A stretch of DNA of 64,000 nucleotides. Origin: Bisporella sp. PMI_857 (Eukaryota; Ascomycota; Leotiomycetes; Helotiales; Helotiaceae). This document shows positions 46,474 through 58,740 of the stretch, one piece after another (the stretch's first letter is position 1; every line of letters begins with the position of its first letter). Position numbers and translations under genes: made by a program. The notes under the pieces are model-generated. The model searched no databases. It was not told the origin of the DNA and saw nothing but the letters and a program-made list of their open reading frames with translations. The DNA lies in contig JAJSPD010000021.1 of the NCBI GenBank assembly GCA_021307315.1, positions 248,001 to 312,000 on the forward strand, written 5' to 3'.

Positions 46474-47555
46474 ATGGCCAACCGTCCAGATATTCATCTG
46501 TATACTACGTAGGCTCAGATTCTTTGATCATTTATTAAAAGCTTCCATCCTAAATACTGCTCCGACCCATGTAAACTTACTAAAATGTTCCTTCCAGGCA
46601 GACTCCAAATGGAATCAAGATCTCTATAACTCTTGAGGAGTTAGGGTTACCCTACAAAGTCACCAAGATTGAGATCTCCAAGAACACCCAGAAAGAGCCT
46701 TGGTTTTTGGAGATCAATCCCAACGGCAGAATTCCAGCTTTGACAGATACTTTCAGCGATGGACAAATTATCAGGCTATTTGAAAGTGGAAGTATTCAGC
46801 AATACTTAGTTGATCAGTACGATACGGAGCACAAGATCTCATATCCTCGAGGAACGAGGGAATACTATGAAGTCAACAACTGGGTGCGTGTAGATTGTTC
46901 CCACTTTGCTCAGAACTTTATACTGGCACTTTGGAATCCCTCCCTTCTGTTGACAACTGATACTAACTCATCAATAAGCTCTTCTTTTTAAATGCAGGAG
47001 TGGGACCAATGCAAGGACAGGCTAATCACTTTGGACGATATGCACCAGAACATATCGAATATGGAGTGAAGCGATACACCAACGAGACTCGCCGGCTGTA
47101 CAGTGTGCTCAACACTCATCTTGAAAAGTCAACTTCAGGATATCTCGTTGGCGACAGATGCACCATTGCGGATATTGCCCGTGAGTGAAACTAACTCCAG
47201 ATCTTGTATTTGGATCTGAAATATTTTGTGCTTTAAGCTACGATCCCTAGCTTATGCTGCTATCTTAAAAGGATTGGAAACATAGAACTTTGTACCTTGC
47301 TAACTTGATCAACGATTTCTAGACTGGGGATGGATCACCGCTGCTTTCTGGGCAGGTGTGGATATTGAAGAATTCCCAGCCTTGAAAGCTTGGGAGGAGA
47401 GGATGCTGGCCAGACCAGCAGTCGAAAAAGGAAGACATGTCCCAGATCGACACACAATTAAGGACTTGCAGAAAGATCCTGAGAAGACTAAGAAGGAGGC
47501 GGAACAGACTAGAAAATGGGTCCAGAAAGGCATGGCTAATGACGCCGAGAAATGA
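46474..47555 (+). CDS. Glutathione S-transferase, Ure2-like class
   Basis: Four exons (46474-46508, 46598-46883, 46979-47180, 47323-47555) encode 251 residues. GSTs of this class conjugate glutathione to electrophiles or act as glutathione peroxidases/oxidoreductases. The N-terminal thioredoxin-like domain has IHLYTTQTPNGIKISITLEELG, EPWFLEINPNGRIPAL (glutathione-binding NP cis-proline region) and RLFESGSIQQYL. The helical domain has NNWLFFLNAGVGPMQGQANHF, TRRLYSVLNTHLEK, YLVGDRCTIADIAHWGW and LKAWEERMLARPAVEKG. The TQTPNG block and QGQANHF are typical of Ure2-like fungal GSTs. Length agrees with the family. All introns carry CTAAC or similar branch sites. Substrate unknown. Confidence 0.93.
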
Positions 47556-48119
47556 AGTTTACTTTAGGTGACAGGATGGCATCTTATGGGAACATACATG
47601 TACTTTCATTCTCATTCCCTGCTGAAAGTTTGCCATGAGGTTTGTTCAACTATACACGTTAAGCTATATTGAATATACTACCAGTCATATTAAAAAACTG
47701 CCTTGGCTCTATCCAAATTTCATGTCCTAGAGTTCTTATCTAACGGACAGCAAAGATCCATGTATAATTGTTGTATTTTCCGCCTCGGTTTAGCAACCTA
47801 TGAGACTCTCTGCCACTGGATCTCACTTCTTGATAGCCTCACTTTCATGAAACATTCAGTAAGTCTCTAACCTCACTTTACACAACACTCAACCTTATCT
47901 CAGCCTTATTCACCTTCTTAGGAGATTGAGGTCGAGGAACACCTCAATGGACCCACTTTTACTAGAATATCTCTTGTTGCTATTGTCGGATAAACATAGC
48001 AGCCTGGCAATCCTTCTATCTATTGTTCTCCTTATCAACCTCCAAATTACCTTACCGATCTATTCTAAATCCCTAGGCATTGTCTCGAATTGAGTCAAAA
48101 TACGATCAGCACAACAAGA
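47556..48119. other. Intergenic spacer between tandem genes
   Basis: A 564-base gap with the GST 3' flank and the promoter of the 2EXR gene. No additional feature. Confidence 0.5.
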
Positions 48120-49403
48120 ATGTCTTCATCTGCGATCAAAGAGGAAGTTATTGAGGCAATCCGTCTCATTCCCACATCACCGGGTGTACTCGGCCTCGGT
48201 ATCTTCCTCAATGGACCAGTAACATTTACTCCTTCGGTAATGATGATCTTCCATACATACCAGCAGGCACTAACGTATAGTAAAGACTAACGACAGCGAA
48301 GATGCGCCTGACAAAGACAAGCCTTTTGAAGATGTGGTTGAGGATTTACCTTCAGATACTACACTTAGTCAGGTAAGATCAATCACCCATCGATCTGAAA
48401 GCACATTTCATATACTCACTGACAAAAGCATGATGAAGAGCCTAACAGAATACCACCAACTCCCAGACTCCCCAACTGTCCCACATTTGGAGCCTTTCCT
48501 CCCCGCAAGCCAAGATATACAACCTACACCCCAGACAACGACGTACCCATCACGCCACCAGCTACCCCTGGACTCGATTGCAACTCCAAATTCGACAGTC
48601 CTCCACCTCACACTCCAAAATCTACCTCATACAGCGTAGGCATAGACGAAATCGACGCTCTCGAGACCGAATACCTTGCACCCGAAAGCTGCGTGCCACG
48701 AGAGCCCCATTTCCACCTCCTTAACAAGCTTCCCCCAGAACTCCACATTATGATCTGGCAAAATGCCATTCCAGGTCCCCGAACCATCTCCATGGCCGTT
48801 GTGGAGTCCATCTCGATCATGCAGCAAACTGCACACCAGCCCGTCCCCACAGTCCTCCACATCTGCAGCCTCAGCCGCCACATCGCCCTCAAGGCTCTCG
48901 CCCCTGCATTTGCCCACAACACCTTTGCTACGAAGAACTCCAACTACATCTACGTTAATTTCAGCATCGACACGCTACGCTTACCTGTCGAGACCACCAA
49001 AGCTCTTGCCAACCCCATGTCCGTCATTCGCGACAAGTTCTTGCCAACGATTAACAGAATACAGCGCATCGAGATGTACTTTGATATCTGTTACGCCATC
49101 CCCATGTGCCGTGCCATGGCTCGTGTGGCTCTGTTCTCACCATTTGGTGCCTGGCCTTCCATTCGTAAGTGGTCGTTCCGTGGCAAGAATGAGACGAGGC
49201 AAAAGGAGGTTGTGAGTCTTATGGTAAAGAGAGCGAGGAATAAGGATGAGGCTATGAGTGCTGTGAGATTTCAGCGGTTGACGGATGCGTTCTTCATGGC
49301 GCTCCAGCAGGCCATTAAGAAGCATGGGAGCGACGCGGAGTTGGGACTTGATGTTGCTTATTGTACGCACTCGCTTAAGAAAAAGGGGTGCAAATGCCTT
49401 TGA
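48120..49403 (+). CDS. 2EXR-domain protein
   Basis: Three exons (48120-48236, 48286-48372, 48429-49403) encode 392 residues. Exon 1 begins MSSSAIKEEVIEAI. Introns 1 and 2 have GTAATG..CACTAACG..AAAG and GTAAGA..CACTGACAAAAG. The middle (residues 69-160) is Pro/Thr-rich and disordered. From about residue 161 the 2EXR domain begins: FHLLNKLPPELHIMIWQNAIPGPRTI, a fungal domain with an F-box-like first helix (LPPELxxxIW) present in many lineage-expanded ascomycete proteins. The remainder contains VLHICSLSRHIALKAL and FDICYAIPMCRAMARVAL. Molecular role of 2EXR proteins is unknown. Start and exon 1 are inferred from splice signals. Confidence 0.78.
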
Positions 49404-49798
49404 TGCTTGGCTGTTTGTGGCTGCCGAGACTGGACAATGGTGGGATTTCTACAATAAGATAATTTTTGGAGGGGCTGGTACCACAATGGAGGCATGATTC
49501 CTTATGCAAAACAAGATTTCATGAGGATTTTAAAGGAAATGTATTTCGTGAGGACATTAATGGCGAAAGTGGACATAGGGACACACTTGATGTGGCGTTG
49601 AAATGGACCATATCACAGTCTTCAATACCTGGGGCTTCAATCCTCAAGAATGCTAATGATATATGACTATGTCTCATCTATGTGATGCTCGAGAACTCCC
49701 GCTAATTCCCTCAAATATTTTACATGTGTAATTTTAATGTATTTTTCAGATGCTGATTGCACTTAGAGAATCAACGCCCCCACTGACTTTACAAATAT
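49404..49798. other. Convergent intergenic spacer
   Basis: A 395-base AT-rich gap between two converging genes. Nothing recognised. Confidence 0.55.
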
Positions 49799-52700
49799 TC
49801 ATCTGTCCATAGAGGGTGGAGGTGCGCCAAGTACCCACCCCAGGCCACTTGCTAGCGTTCCAGCTGCTGCGTTCCTGAGCTGATCTCTTTTTCTTTCTCT
49901 AGGTGCCGTCGAATCTGCGGCGCCATCCGCACTTGCTTGTGATAATGGTCGCCCTTTTGCTGGTTGAGGTCTGGCCCCCCCTTGGAGCATAGTCAAAGCA
50001 GAGAGGCCACTCTGTGCTCGTGCCATACTCGCTCTGGAAAGGTCGAATAGGGACATAGGTGCCTCTTCTGCCTGACGTGAGCCTGAATATTGACGTATTA
50101 GTCTCTATCTCGGATTAAGAATATGAAAAGGCCACATTCTACTTTATGATCAGATTGTACTTACTTGATTCTTGATGTTGTCTTGGTGCAGATGCGGCGA
50201 AACCTCCGGGCATCAACTGTTCATCGCCTAAACCACATATTAGTCTCGAGGATTAAGTTCAGAATGCTGCCGTCTGCAACGATGGATGGGATTGTACTTA
50301 CCTTGGTCATCCCACGCGTCTTCTTGCTCCTCTTCTTCCCTGACCCTGGTCTCCAACTCCTCTTCGCAGCGGCGATATGCATTAAGGATCTCTTGCAGCG
50401 CGGATGAAGGGGCACATCTCAAAGCCAGGGATAGACAATCCATTCTTTGCTGAAGATGACGGATTTCTATGTTCCCGCTCGTATTGGTAAAATGAGTAGG
50501 TTTCACGGTATTTTGATTTCGCTTGTATTTACCAGCCTGTAACGCTGCTTTCCACGACCAATCGTCAAGTATTGCTGGAGGGATTTCTGCAACGAGACCC
50601 GAGTCTGTCCGGGAATGGGAGACTGATTTAGCCCGTGCAGGGCCTGCAACATCCGAAAGGCGCGTCATAACATAGGAATATGCGGTTTCGAAGTCATCAT
50701 CAGCAAGAGCGGCATCAATACACATGCTAATGACACGTTTCTCAGCAATAGATTGATCGCTTTTTAAAAGACCTGCTCTAGCCATTTCCTTAGCCATTCT
50801 CACAAAGTCATTGACTCGTGTATAAGCTCGATCATTTTGTTCCAGTATTGTTCCTGTGTGTGCATAAATATCTATCCGCGTAGACTTTCATTCCTTTCAA
50901 CTTACCAAGAATAGATATGGGATCGCTGTGAACACGCAGGATTACGGGTTTAAAAGGTTCCTTTTTGATCACTAAACGATAATCGCTGATTTCGTGGGTA
51001 ACTTTGATTAATGCTTGGATTCTCTTCTCTTCTGATTCACCAAATGCTCCAGGAAATGCTTTAAGGCTGGCTAGGTATGAGCACTGTCTACAGATGTCGG
51101 AATTGTTGACTTGCAACTTACATATCATGACATTTCTTGACTCCTCCTCTTGTCATATTGCCGTTGGTCGCGTTGTCGAAGGCTTCCATTGCAGCCTGTG
51201 AAAATTATCAGCATTAATGATTCAGCCTTTTTTCAGTGTGCAAAGGTTCATGATACACGCTCCAGAATTACAATACGTACCGAAACTAACGTATTTTGCA
51301 GAACCTTTTGTGCCAATGGCTTCTCTGAAGAGTTCTGGTATATTGATTGTGCAAGGATGATTCCTAGATTTGCATGCATCAGATAATTATTGCTTTCGAT
51401 AAAATCAGAAGAATTGACTAACGATTGTTTGAGACCAAAACTTTGAGGAGAGCCACCTCAAGTTCCTCTTTCGATAGTCTGCCGAAGACACCTCGCCCAA
51501 GATCAGTCCCTATACCATCAGGCTCGTCATAGCCCCAATTCCGCATCCAAAGGATCTCATTTCGAGTCCGAGTCCAATATTTGTCATCACTCTTGACTCC
51601 TCGACCATTATGAACTGAAATGAGCTTCTTGAAATGTTCTCTTTGTTCAAACTCTTGTTGTTGGAAAGCCAACTCGGCAGCCTGTCTTATGGTTATCCCA
51701 GTCCCCTCTTTCGTGAATAGGTAAGAGCTGATTAGAAGTGCGTGAAGTAGCTTCAACGAATTTTCATTGGGCCTAGTTAAAATGTTATCTTCCTCCAAAT
51801 GGCCATTGCGTATGTGGCTACTATTCTTTGTAGAGAATATATCGCCAAGATCATCGACTGGAGAAAGTAAAGCTCCTGCAACTTCCAATGCTGGTATCCG
51901 ATCAAGATCCAAGAGGACAATTATACGAGTTAATATTCGATTGATTCCCGAAAGAGCCTCTAAAGAAGGTTCCGCAATGAGGTACGCAGACGCCAGAGCT
52001 GCTCGAGCATACCGTCGTTCTAGCTGCTGCTGAGCTTCCTCATCCAGCCACCCAGGTCTATCGTCGTAACCTCCCAAATCCACATCACCTGGACCATCCC
52101 ATTGCTCAATAGCTTGGACAACTGTCTTCCAAGATGTCCTAGATTGTGCTGTCATCCACCTGAAAACGGCTTCCCAGCCAGCACGCTTTTCATTCAGAGC
52201 TAGAGTGTTTTCCGTGGCAATGGTGTGTAGACTTAGACTTGATCCCCTTCGGAGCCTTCGTCTTTTGGAGCGATTATCCCCGTACATCCAAGGTCCAACT
52301 AGACCTCTCAAGTCTCGGCCTACGTTATCGTTACTCAGATCCCTAGCATCATTTGAAAGCTCTGCTTTCCCTGTCCTCGATAGCAATAATGCAACACCTT
52401 CTTCGTCATCTAAGCGCTCAAATGCAGATATAGTAGTCATAATTCTTTCTTCCGGATAGTATTCATAGCTCAGACGTAAGAGTGGCAGAATCGTATTAAT
52501 CATCCATACCTGTAACTCAGGCGAACGTTGTAAGAACGGACCTATTAACTTTGGTATCTGATCTATCAATCCAGTATATTGGTCAATTCGCATTGATCTA
52601 TGTATAAGAAATCGAACTAGCAGATCGTCCTGTCCATCTTCTGGCGCGTTTGGCCATGTTACGGGCAGTAAATGGAGGTTCCTAACCCTCTTACTTGCTT

Positions 52701-52974
52701 CAAGCTCACTTATATCACTCAAAATTGAAGCGTCAACGGGTGGCTCTTCGCTTTCGGCTGTGCTATCTTCCACCAGTCCCTGCAACAGTGGCACATATTC
52801 GGCGGGGTCGACATATTCTGGTAGATGGCTTAGGAGGATACGTAGGACTATTTCTGTTCGGAGCGGCTTTCGATTCTGGGATATGACGGTTCGTAACGAA
52901 GGGATATCAGATTTGCTGGAAAGATATACTGCTAAGAGTACGGCTTTAGCAGAGGATAGATTGGATCTGGCCAT
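49799..52974 (-). CDS. SEC39: Sec39-domain protein of the Dsl1 tethering complex
   Basis: Seven exons (52974-51423, 51363-51281, 51195-51122, 51066-50906, 50853-50302, 50227-50165, 50082-49799) encode 922 residues. Sec39 (NAG/NBAS in animals) is a peripheral ER protein of the Dsl1 complex that captures COPI vesicles returning from the Golgi. The whole chain is alpha-helical solenoid. Recognisable stretches are KSDIPSLRTVISQNR, LVRFLIHRSMRIDQYTGLI, ELQVWMINTILPLLRLSYEYYP, AMEAFDNATNGNMTRGGVKK, FPGAFGESEEKRIQALIK, NDFVRMAKEMARAGLLKSDQ and DWSWKAALQAGKY. The C-terminal 100 residues are disordered and Ala/Arg-rich. Introns 3 and 5 have alternative acceptors; those chosen keep the frame. Divergent from NDUFS5 with only 206 bases between starts. 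Confidence 0.93.
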
Positions 52975-53180
52975 CCTTTACTTTTCTGCGAACAACACGA
53001 ATTTCAACATTGACGTCGCAACATTTCGATGTTCTGCCAAACGAACCCAGCCTTGTCATTCAGTCCAGGGGACCATCTTGGCATGTGAGCACACTAGCGC
53101 AGCACTGGCAAACCGGGGTACTAAACTCTCAACCTCATCGCAAGAACACGGACAGAAATAACGATAATTGATCGCCCAAC

Positions 53181-53673
53181 ATGTCTTCCGGCTATGGTCT
53201 CAATGGCGGTATGTGAACCTGCAGCGTCAAGGAATCTCCTTACGAGGAGTTATGTGCTCAAAATGTGCCAATGGCTAACACCTTACGCTTAAGGCCAAGG
53301 ACGCTGCTTTCCCTTCTGGCAAGAAGTTCTAGCTTGTTACGTTGTCAATACCAGTACCGGAGACGACTCAGGCAAGAAAAAGTGTTTACCTGTGCTGGAA
53401 GATTACTACGAGTGCTTGCACCACAAGAAGGAGGTTTGTGCCCACCTATCCAACCTCATGAACCTTCTTCCTCATTGCCCCAGTTATTTGAAAGCACAAT
53501 CACTAACGCATTGTTTCGCATTATAGCACAAGAGAGTCCAAGAGCTGCAGCAGGCATATAGGAAGGCGCATTCGAGATATGATAGGGAAGATGGTCCTAC
53601 AGCTGGTCAGATAAGAAACCTTGGGTTACTGGGCAAGGAAGAGGATACGAAGGCTGTCTTGGGCGCTAAATGA
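53181..53673 (+). CDS. NDUFS5: NADH:ubiquinone oxidoreductase subunit NDUFS5
   Basis: Three exons (53181-53208, 53294-53433, 53527-53673) encode 104 residues. It is a supernumerary subunit of respiratory complex I on the intermembrane-space side of the membrane arm. It carries the twin CX9C signature, CFPFWQEVLAC and CLPVLEDYYEC, which forms a disulphide-linked helical hairpin and is imported by the Mia40 pathway. The N-terminus MSSGYGLNGGQGRC and the C-terminal ECLHHKKEHKRVQELQQ match the family. No cleavable presequence is present, as expected. Both introns have CTAAC branch sites. The 206 bases shared with SEC39 on the other strand must hold both promoters. Confidence 0.93.
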
Positions 53674-54558
53674 CCTGCTTCAAAACCCCAATACCAGGAG
53701 CTTGTATGCTAGGAGTCACCACGGATATGTACAATGAGATCACTTTCTAGCACTGGTCTTGGCATGGCAATATCTGTGGCTTTGTCAAGTACGCAAGAGA
53801 CGAGAAGACATAGAGAGTCTTTGACCATAATACGGTGCGTCTACGTTTGTGCAGATAAGTAATTGTTATAGCTATAGTCTCAGTGTCACAAAAGGGCGAC
53901 CCTTCCATTTACTATCTCCCAATGTTATAACCTACATTGAAAGATTGAGCTGTCTTTAAGACTTATTGCGAGATCATAGTGATGCCGCTTATAAGTGAAG
54001 AAAAAGATATGTCTCAAAGACGCGTTGCTTATAGTCACCCAAATACCTAAGGGTTGAGGAAACAAGTCAGATATTCTTCGGGTAAAAGATTACCACATAT
54101 TAAATGAAGCAAGAGTAAGTATACCCTTCATGTAATTATCAGGTTACACCGCTGAAATAGCTATGGCCATGATCAAAAATAGATGCTAATATATACAAAG
54201 GCTATTCTTGCTTTCACCGAGCTTTTTGCTCTCTGTTATCAACGGATTTCGAGCAGTTCATACAGAGTTCTACGTATTGTGCTGCTTATGTTTGTAAATT
54301 ACACAATACTTCAAGCATTTGAAGTGATTATCAAAGACAAGTCTGCAAATTATTATTGCTGGCGGAAGAGATTTGCTACAGGTGTTGAGCGGCACAGGAA
54401 GCTGAGGGTAGTTTCTATCTTTGCCCACCCTCTTTCCTTTCCAAGAAAACCGAACTTAACATCCATTCAGTCACGACCTTGGGACTTGACCTATACAACA
54501 ACCCATTGGGTATAATCGCCATCACAGCAAGTATATCGGTATCATCGTCATCATCAAA
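53674..54558. other. Intergenic region between tandem genes
   Basis: About 0.9 kb, AT-rich. A 110-codon plus-strand frame (54183-54515) has an ATG but no motif or splice context. I see nothing else. Confidence 0.5.
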
Positions 54559-56628
54559 ATGCCTACCTTCAAAGGCATAAGGATCTCTGTCATCTCACGT
54601 AAGTGATTAAATTGTCTCGCATACACAAATAGCATTTCGTGCCTGACACATCTTCCTGCTTCCCTCTTGAGTTATCCTTTCTTAAGTATTACAGCACGTA
54701 TTGGACCTAGAATACCTGCGTATCAATTCTTGAAGAGATAAGCTAATATCATGGACAGAACACGAATTAAGGGTTCACCCAGAATTTCCCCATCCAGACA
54801 CAACAAGACTCGTAAACAATGCGCACGATGCCACAGAGCATACCGATACTTCTGATGATTCCCTCTCAACCCCAAGGTCCATCAAAGCAGATAAGATCTT
54901 GGGTATAGAGGAGCCATCTATTGTCTCATGCTACATTCCGTCCATGTCCGGTATTTTTTTTGGCAGCAAAACTGTGCTTTTGCTAAGAAGAACTTAGGAA
55001 CTCGTTTTTGGCTACGATATGGCATTATCGAGGCTGCAAAGTTAGAGGCGCCATGGTATTATTTTAAGCTCTATATAAACGGTCGGCACATCACATCCTG
55101 GGGAACGAATACCAAGACAAAACCTAATGGTCAGGTAATGAGAGCATTGTTTGATCCTAGCGAGCGGTGGAACTCCAACCATAAAGGGGCAGTATACAAG
55201 GATAATAGGACTGAAGTGCGCAATTTCTTCTTCGGCAATGAAGATAAGTACCGCTCAGCTGCCACCGATGGAGGTCTTATTGAGATCGCGGTTTTCCGTG
55301 CCTATGGCCGTCGAAGGAAACTAGCTGCTCCTGGCGAATTCAAAGTTCAGGACGGGTACGGAATTGTTATACCTACTAATGGGCTTTTTGTCGAGCCACA
55401 AGATGCGAAGTTCTACGATTACCACCTTCAGGACAGCAAAGACAAACCTTTCGCTTCGTTTAGAATTCATTATCGCAGTTGGCAAACACTCAAGTCTCAG
55501 CACTTGATTCCTTCAAACCACCCAGAAGAGCTGCTGTTGACCTCGCCAAGTCTTTTATCCCTGAATGGCAGTCCAAAGGAGTTTGTAAGCCAAGTTTTGT
55601 ATCCAACCATTGATGTCGAAAGCCCTATACTTGTGGACAAATTGGAGACTGGTGGACCTAAAGAACGACGAGAAACTGGAGATTCGATGTCCTCGAGTAA
55701 TACTACATCGCCTTGGATGACTACTATTTTTGACGACAGTCCACAACGCTCGGCGTCAAAACACGTCTTTCATATCAGGAACGGCTCCATTCCCACTTCA
55801 AAATTCCGTGAACAAATATCGCGCCCCCTTCCACAACCCGATTTCGATAACGGCCTAGAAGCAAAGCGACCACTCCCTGAGAACCCACGACCAGCAAGCT
55901 CTCAATCAAGAACCTTGTCAATTGCTTCTCGTGCCCCTTCTCTAACAGCCTCGGTCGCGCCTTCCTTGACACCTTCATTGATTCAATATATTGAGCGAGA
56001 CACAATGTCTCCGGAACCGATTCTTGGAGTCGCCGTTTTACATAAACTCTCGCTCCATGTTCTGCCCTCTAATGAGAACCAAGATTCCCATCTCTTGAGT
56101 GAGACTCAGGACGACAGACGATCAGAGTCGAGTGAGAGTCCAACGAGCGGTATTCTTAAAGGTTATCAGCTGCCAAACAAAACTAAAAGACGGGGCATGA
56201 CATCCCCACCACTTGTCGGACTCTTTACAATACCAAACATAACCATTTGCAAGAAACGCGGGTCTCCATCTAAGTCCTCGCCCAGAAGTGAAAGCACTGC
56301 TGGTGGTGAGTCTCTGGCAAATGAACATAGTATATTCAGCCGAGGACATGAAGTAGAAGACAAGGTTGATGACATGACTTCAATCTCATTAACAGAATCC
56401 GAATGGATGTGTCGCACACCTTCTCCAGTGCGAAATGATCCGGAGCACACAAGAGTTGAGAGACTAAGGAGTCCTCGACTTGAGAAAAAGAAAGGCTCTA
56501 AGAATGCTGTGTCAAAGAAAGCAAAGGACTGGTACGACAACGTCAGATATTCTTCATCTCCTGAGATTAACCCAGACTTGAAGTTTGCGAGCGATGGTGT
56601 CAGAATCAGAAGTGGAAACTGGATTTAG
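54559..56628 (+). CDS. Fungal hypothetical protein with a conserved N-terminal domain
   Basis: Three exons (54559-54598, 54759-54950, 54998-56628) encode 620 residues. The start MPTFKGIRISVISQHELRVHPEFPHP and residues 78-240 look like one folded, beta-rich domain: GTRFWLRYGI, WYYFKLYINGRHITSWGT, GQVMRALFDPSERW, SAATDGGLIEIAVFRAYGRRRK, DAKFYDYHLQDSKDKPFASFRIHYRSW. I recall this arrangement from many filamentous-fungal hypothetical proteins but know no function. Residues 260-620 are disordered, Ser/Pro-rich and basic at the end. Intron 2 contains a T-run then GGCAG and TGCTAAG and ends CTTAG. It restores the SMSGTRFW junction. Intron 1 is 160 nt, long for this window. Confidence 0.82.
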
Positions 56629-58235
56629 GCGGCAATCATTCTAGTGGATTTTGGTGTGGTATTAAGAATGCAGTGTATATTAACGATGTTGAACAATTCA
56701 TATCTCCTAATAGGTGACAGGGGGCCAAGTAGAATCAGATTTTGCTATTCTCTGCATTGGGGGAATGCGAGCATAACAATAGCCAGATTTTCGAAAGGAG
56801 GTGACAATTTACACTATCTGCCTCAAGTTCATTAGTGGTCTTTTAAAAGTTCTAGCTCTGAATTCTCACATTCGTTGGGTGTATACCATAGACACCAAAC
56901 TAAGTGCTTGTCAGCATTATAGAATCCAGGCGAACAATCGTAAATAAGTATCATCCTACAAGAGAATTTGTATACTCGGAATTTTCATTCCCGAAGGCAA
57001 CGTCACTTATATGTTAATATATTCTTGATTGCTTTGCTGCTCCTTACTCACAAAAGCACTGAGCAACTATTTTAAGGGAGTTCCGACTCTTGCTTCTCAT
57101 GTTGTGGAGATACAGCCGCGTTTAGGCTCCAACCCCATTCGGAGGCCAGATGTAGTGCATTTGGCTTCCCGAACTACCACAAACTAAAATTAGAGATACA
57201 AGATTCGAAGCACAAGTAGATCTGTTGTACTTTCTACGAATATCTCTTATGTAAGACATGAGACCCAGTTTGGTGACCTAACGGACCGGCACAATAACTG
57301 GATTTTTTTTAATTTGCGTTTGGGAAAATCCCACGGTAATAACCATGCGCATTCCAAAACACCAACTGATATCTCGAAACTTGGCCGACAAGTGGTGTTG
57401 TTTTATTAGATCGCCAGTCATTAGCTTCCTTGAAAACCGGTATGCATGAGTTCTGTCGACAACCGAAATGAGAGAAGAAAAGTTTATACGCTTGTACGGC
57501 GATTTTGTGCAACAGTTATGCAAATGCTTGACAATTCTGTGACTAAAAAAAAAAAGGGTAAACGAAAAAATGGCTCTGATCGATCGGTGCTAGGGATTGG
57601 GGGACCAGCTATCGTCAGTAGTTACCCAGCCGCCAAATACGGGGCCGTACCACACAGCACGTATATTTTTATCTCTCTTCTCAACACCCGTCTTTTCCCC
57701 CAATGCGCATGGCACCCGGCACTTCTGCCTCGCTTATATTAAAAGGGGGGATGAGCCAATACGAGTCTTGGCAGGGATCGTCCGTACCAAGCTCCCCAGC
57801 CTGACGTTCTTTTGGCAGGCAAAACAAGTTCTGACTCGCGGGGCAAACAGCCCGAAACAGAAGGTTATTTTCAACTTTTAAGGTTGTGGCATAAACGGAC
57901 CAATTTGGCAGCGACACGGGGTCGAACGGCTCCGCTTGCTTGGAAGGACTTTTTGCGGCTCTTTGTCACGAGTTCTGGGGTTCGGGAGGGTCTGTTGTGA
58001 CGTCCGGTCTCGTATTCTGCGGGCTGTGAGTGACTTTCCTGAAGCTTGGGACTTAGATGCTGTCAATACGGATGTTGATCAGCATGATGGGCGGGTTGAG
58101 AAATGCTATATAAGGGCCTGCGTGGCCGACAAATGCATCCTTCATCCTCACCACCTCACGCTCGCTATCCAACAGACAATCCAAAGCCCTTCGCATAATC
58201 TATAATTCTCACCTATCAAACACTTTCACTTCAAC
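56629..58235. other. Intergenic region
   Basis: About 1.6 kb. The right 600 bases are GC-richer and hold an AAGGGGGG run near 57740 and the promoter of the secreted-protein gene. No gene was recognised. Confidence 0.5.
58107..58113 (+). promoter_or_regulatory. TATA box of the AA1-like gene
   Basis: TATATAA lies about 125 bases before the ATG at 58236. Good match to the TATA consensus, in a GC-moderate context. Confidence 0.55.
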
Positions 58236-58740
58236 ATGCGTTTCTCAGCCACCGCCCTCACTGCCCTCTTCGGCGCCATTGCCATGGCAGCTCCAGCTCC
58301 TCAGGTCGAGCCAACCAACACCGAAAACGTCGATGTCTCTGGCTTCACCGTTCGCAAGCACGGCGAGGCCGGCACCACCTGGGATGCAGTCGAGTTCAGC
58401 ATCACTGCTGATAACGCCACGGATCTGATCTGCTCCGCCAGCAACCCGGCCTACCCCATCTCTGAGGTGTATACTTGTGGCGATAGCAAGTATCGATTTG
58501 CGCTGTTGACCGGAGAGGAGAATGAGTTTGCGTTGCGGCTATATCATGAGTTGGGACTTGCGTAAGTTGCTGGCAGGGGGGGATGAGGAGGTGTTTTATG
58601 TGAACGAGGCTAATGAGATGTGAAATAGGTTCGGCCGGTGGGGTGAGGGCGATATCCCGACATATTGTCACGCGGGAGGAAATGGACCAACTGATTTTGT
58701 TTGCCAGCAGGTGTCTGCGACTACATATGTCCTTGCTTAG
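58236..58740 (+). CDS. AA1-like (Alt a 1 superfamily) small secreted protein
   Basis: Two exons (58236-58561, 58629-58740) joined as GC|G encode 145 residues. The signal peptide is MRFSATALTALFGAIAMAAP. The mature part has VDVSGFTVRKHGEAGTTWDAV, LICSASNP, EVYTCGDSKYRFALL, LRLYHELG, GEGDIPTYCHAGGNGP and DFVCQQVSATTYVLA. The four Cys (in LIC, YTC, TYC and FVC) and the YTCGDSKYRFAL and YCHAGG blocks are characteristic of the fungal AA1-like family of secreted beta-barrel proteins. Members are often expressed on hosts or during development. The exact role here is unknown; it is a candidate effector-type protein only by family. A strong TATA box precedes it. Confidence 0.88.

Noticed and set aside
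54183..54515. 110-codon plus-strand frame
   Set aside because: Has an ATG but irregular composition, no motif and no supporting context.
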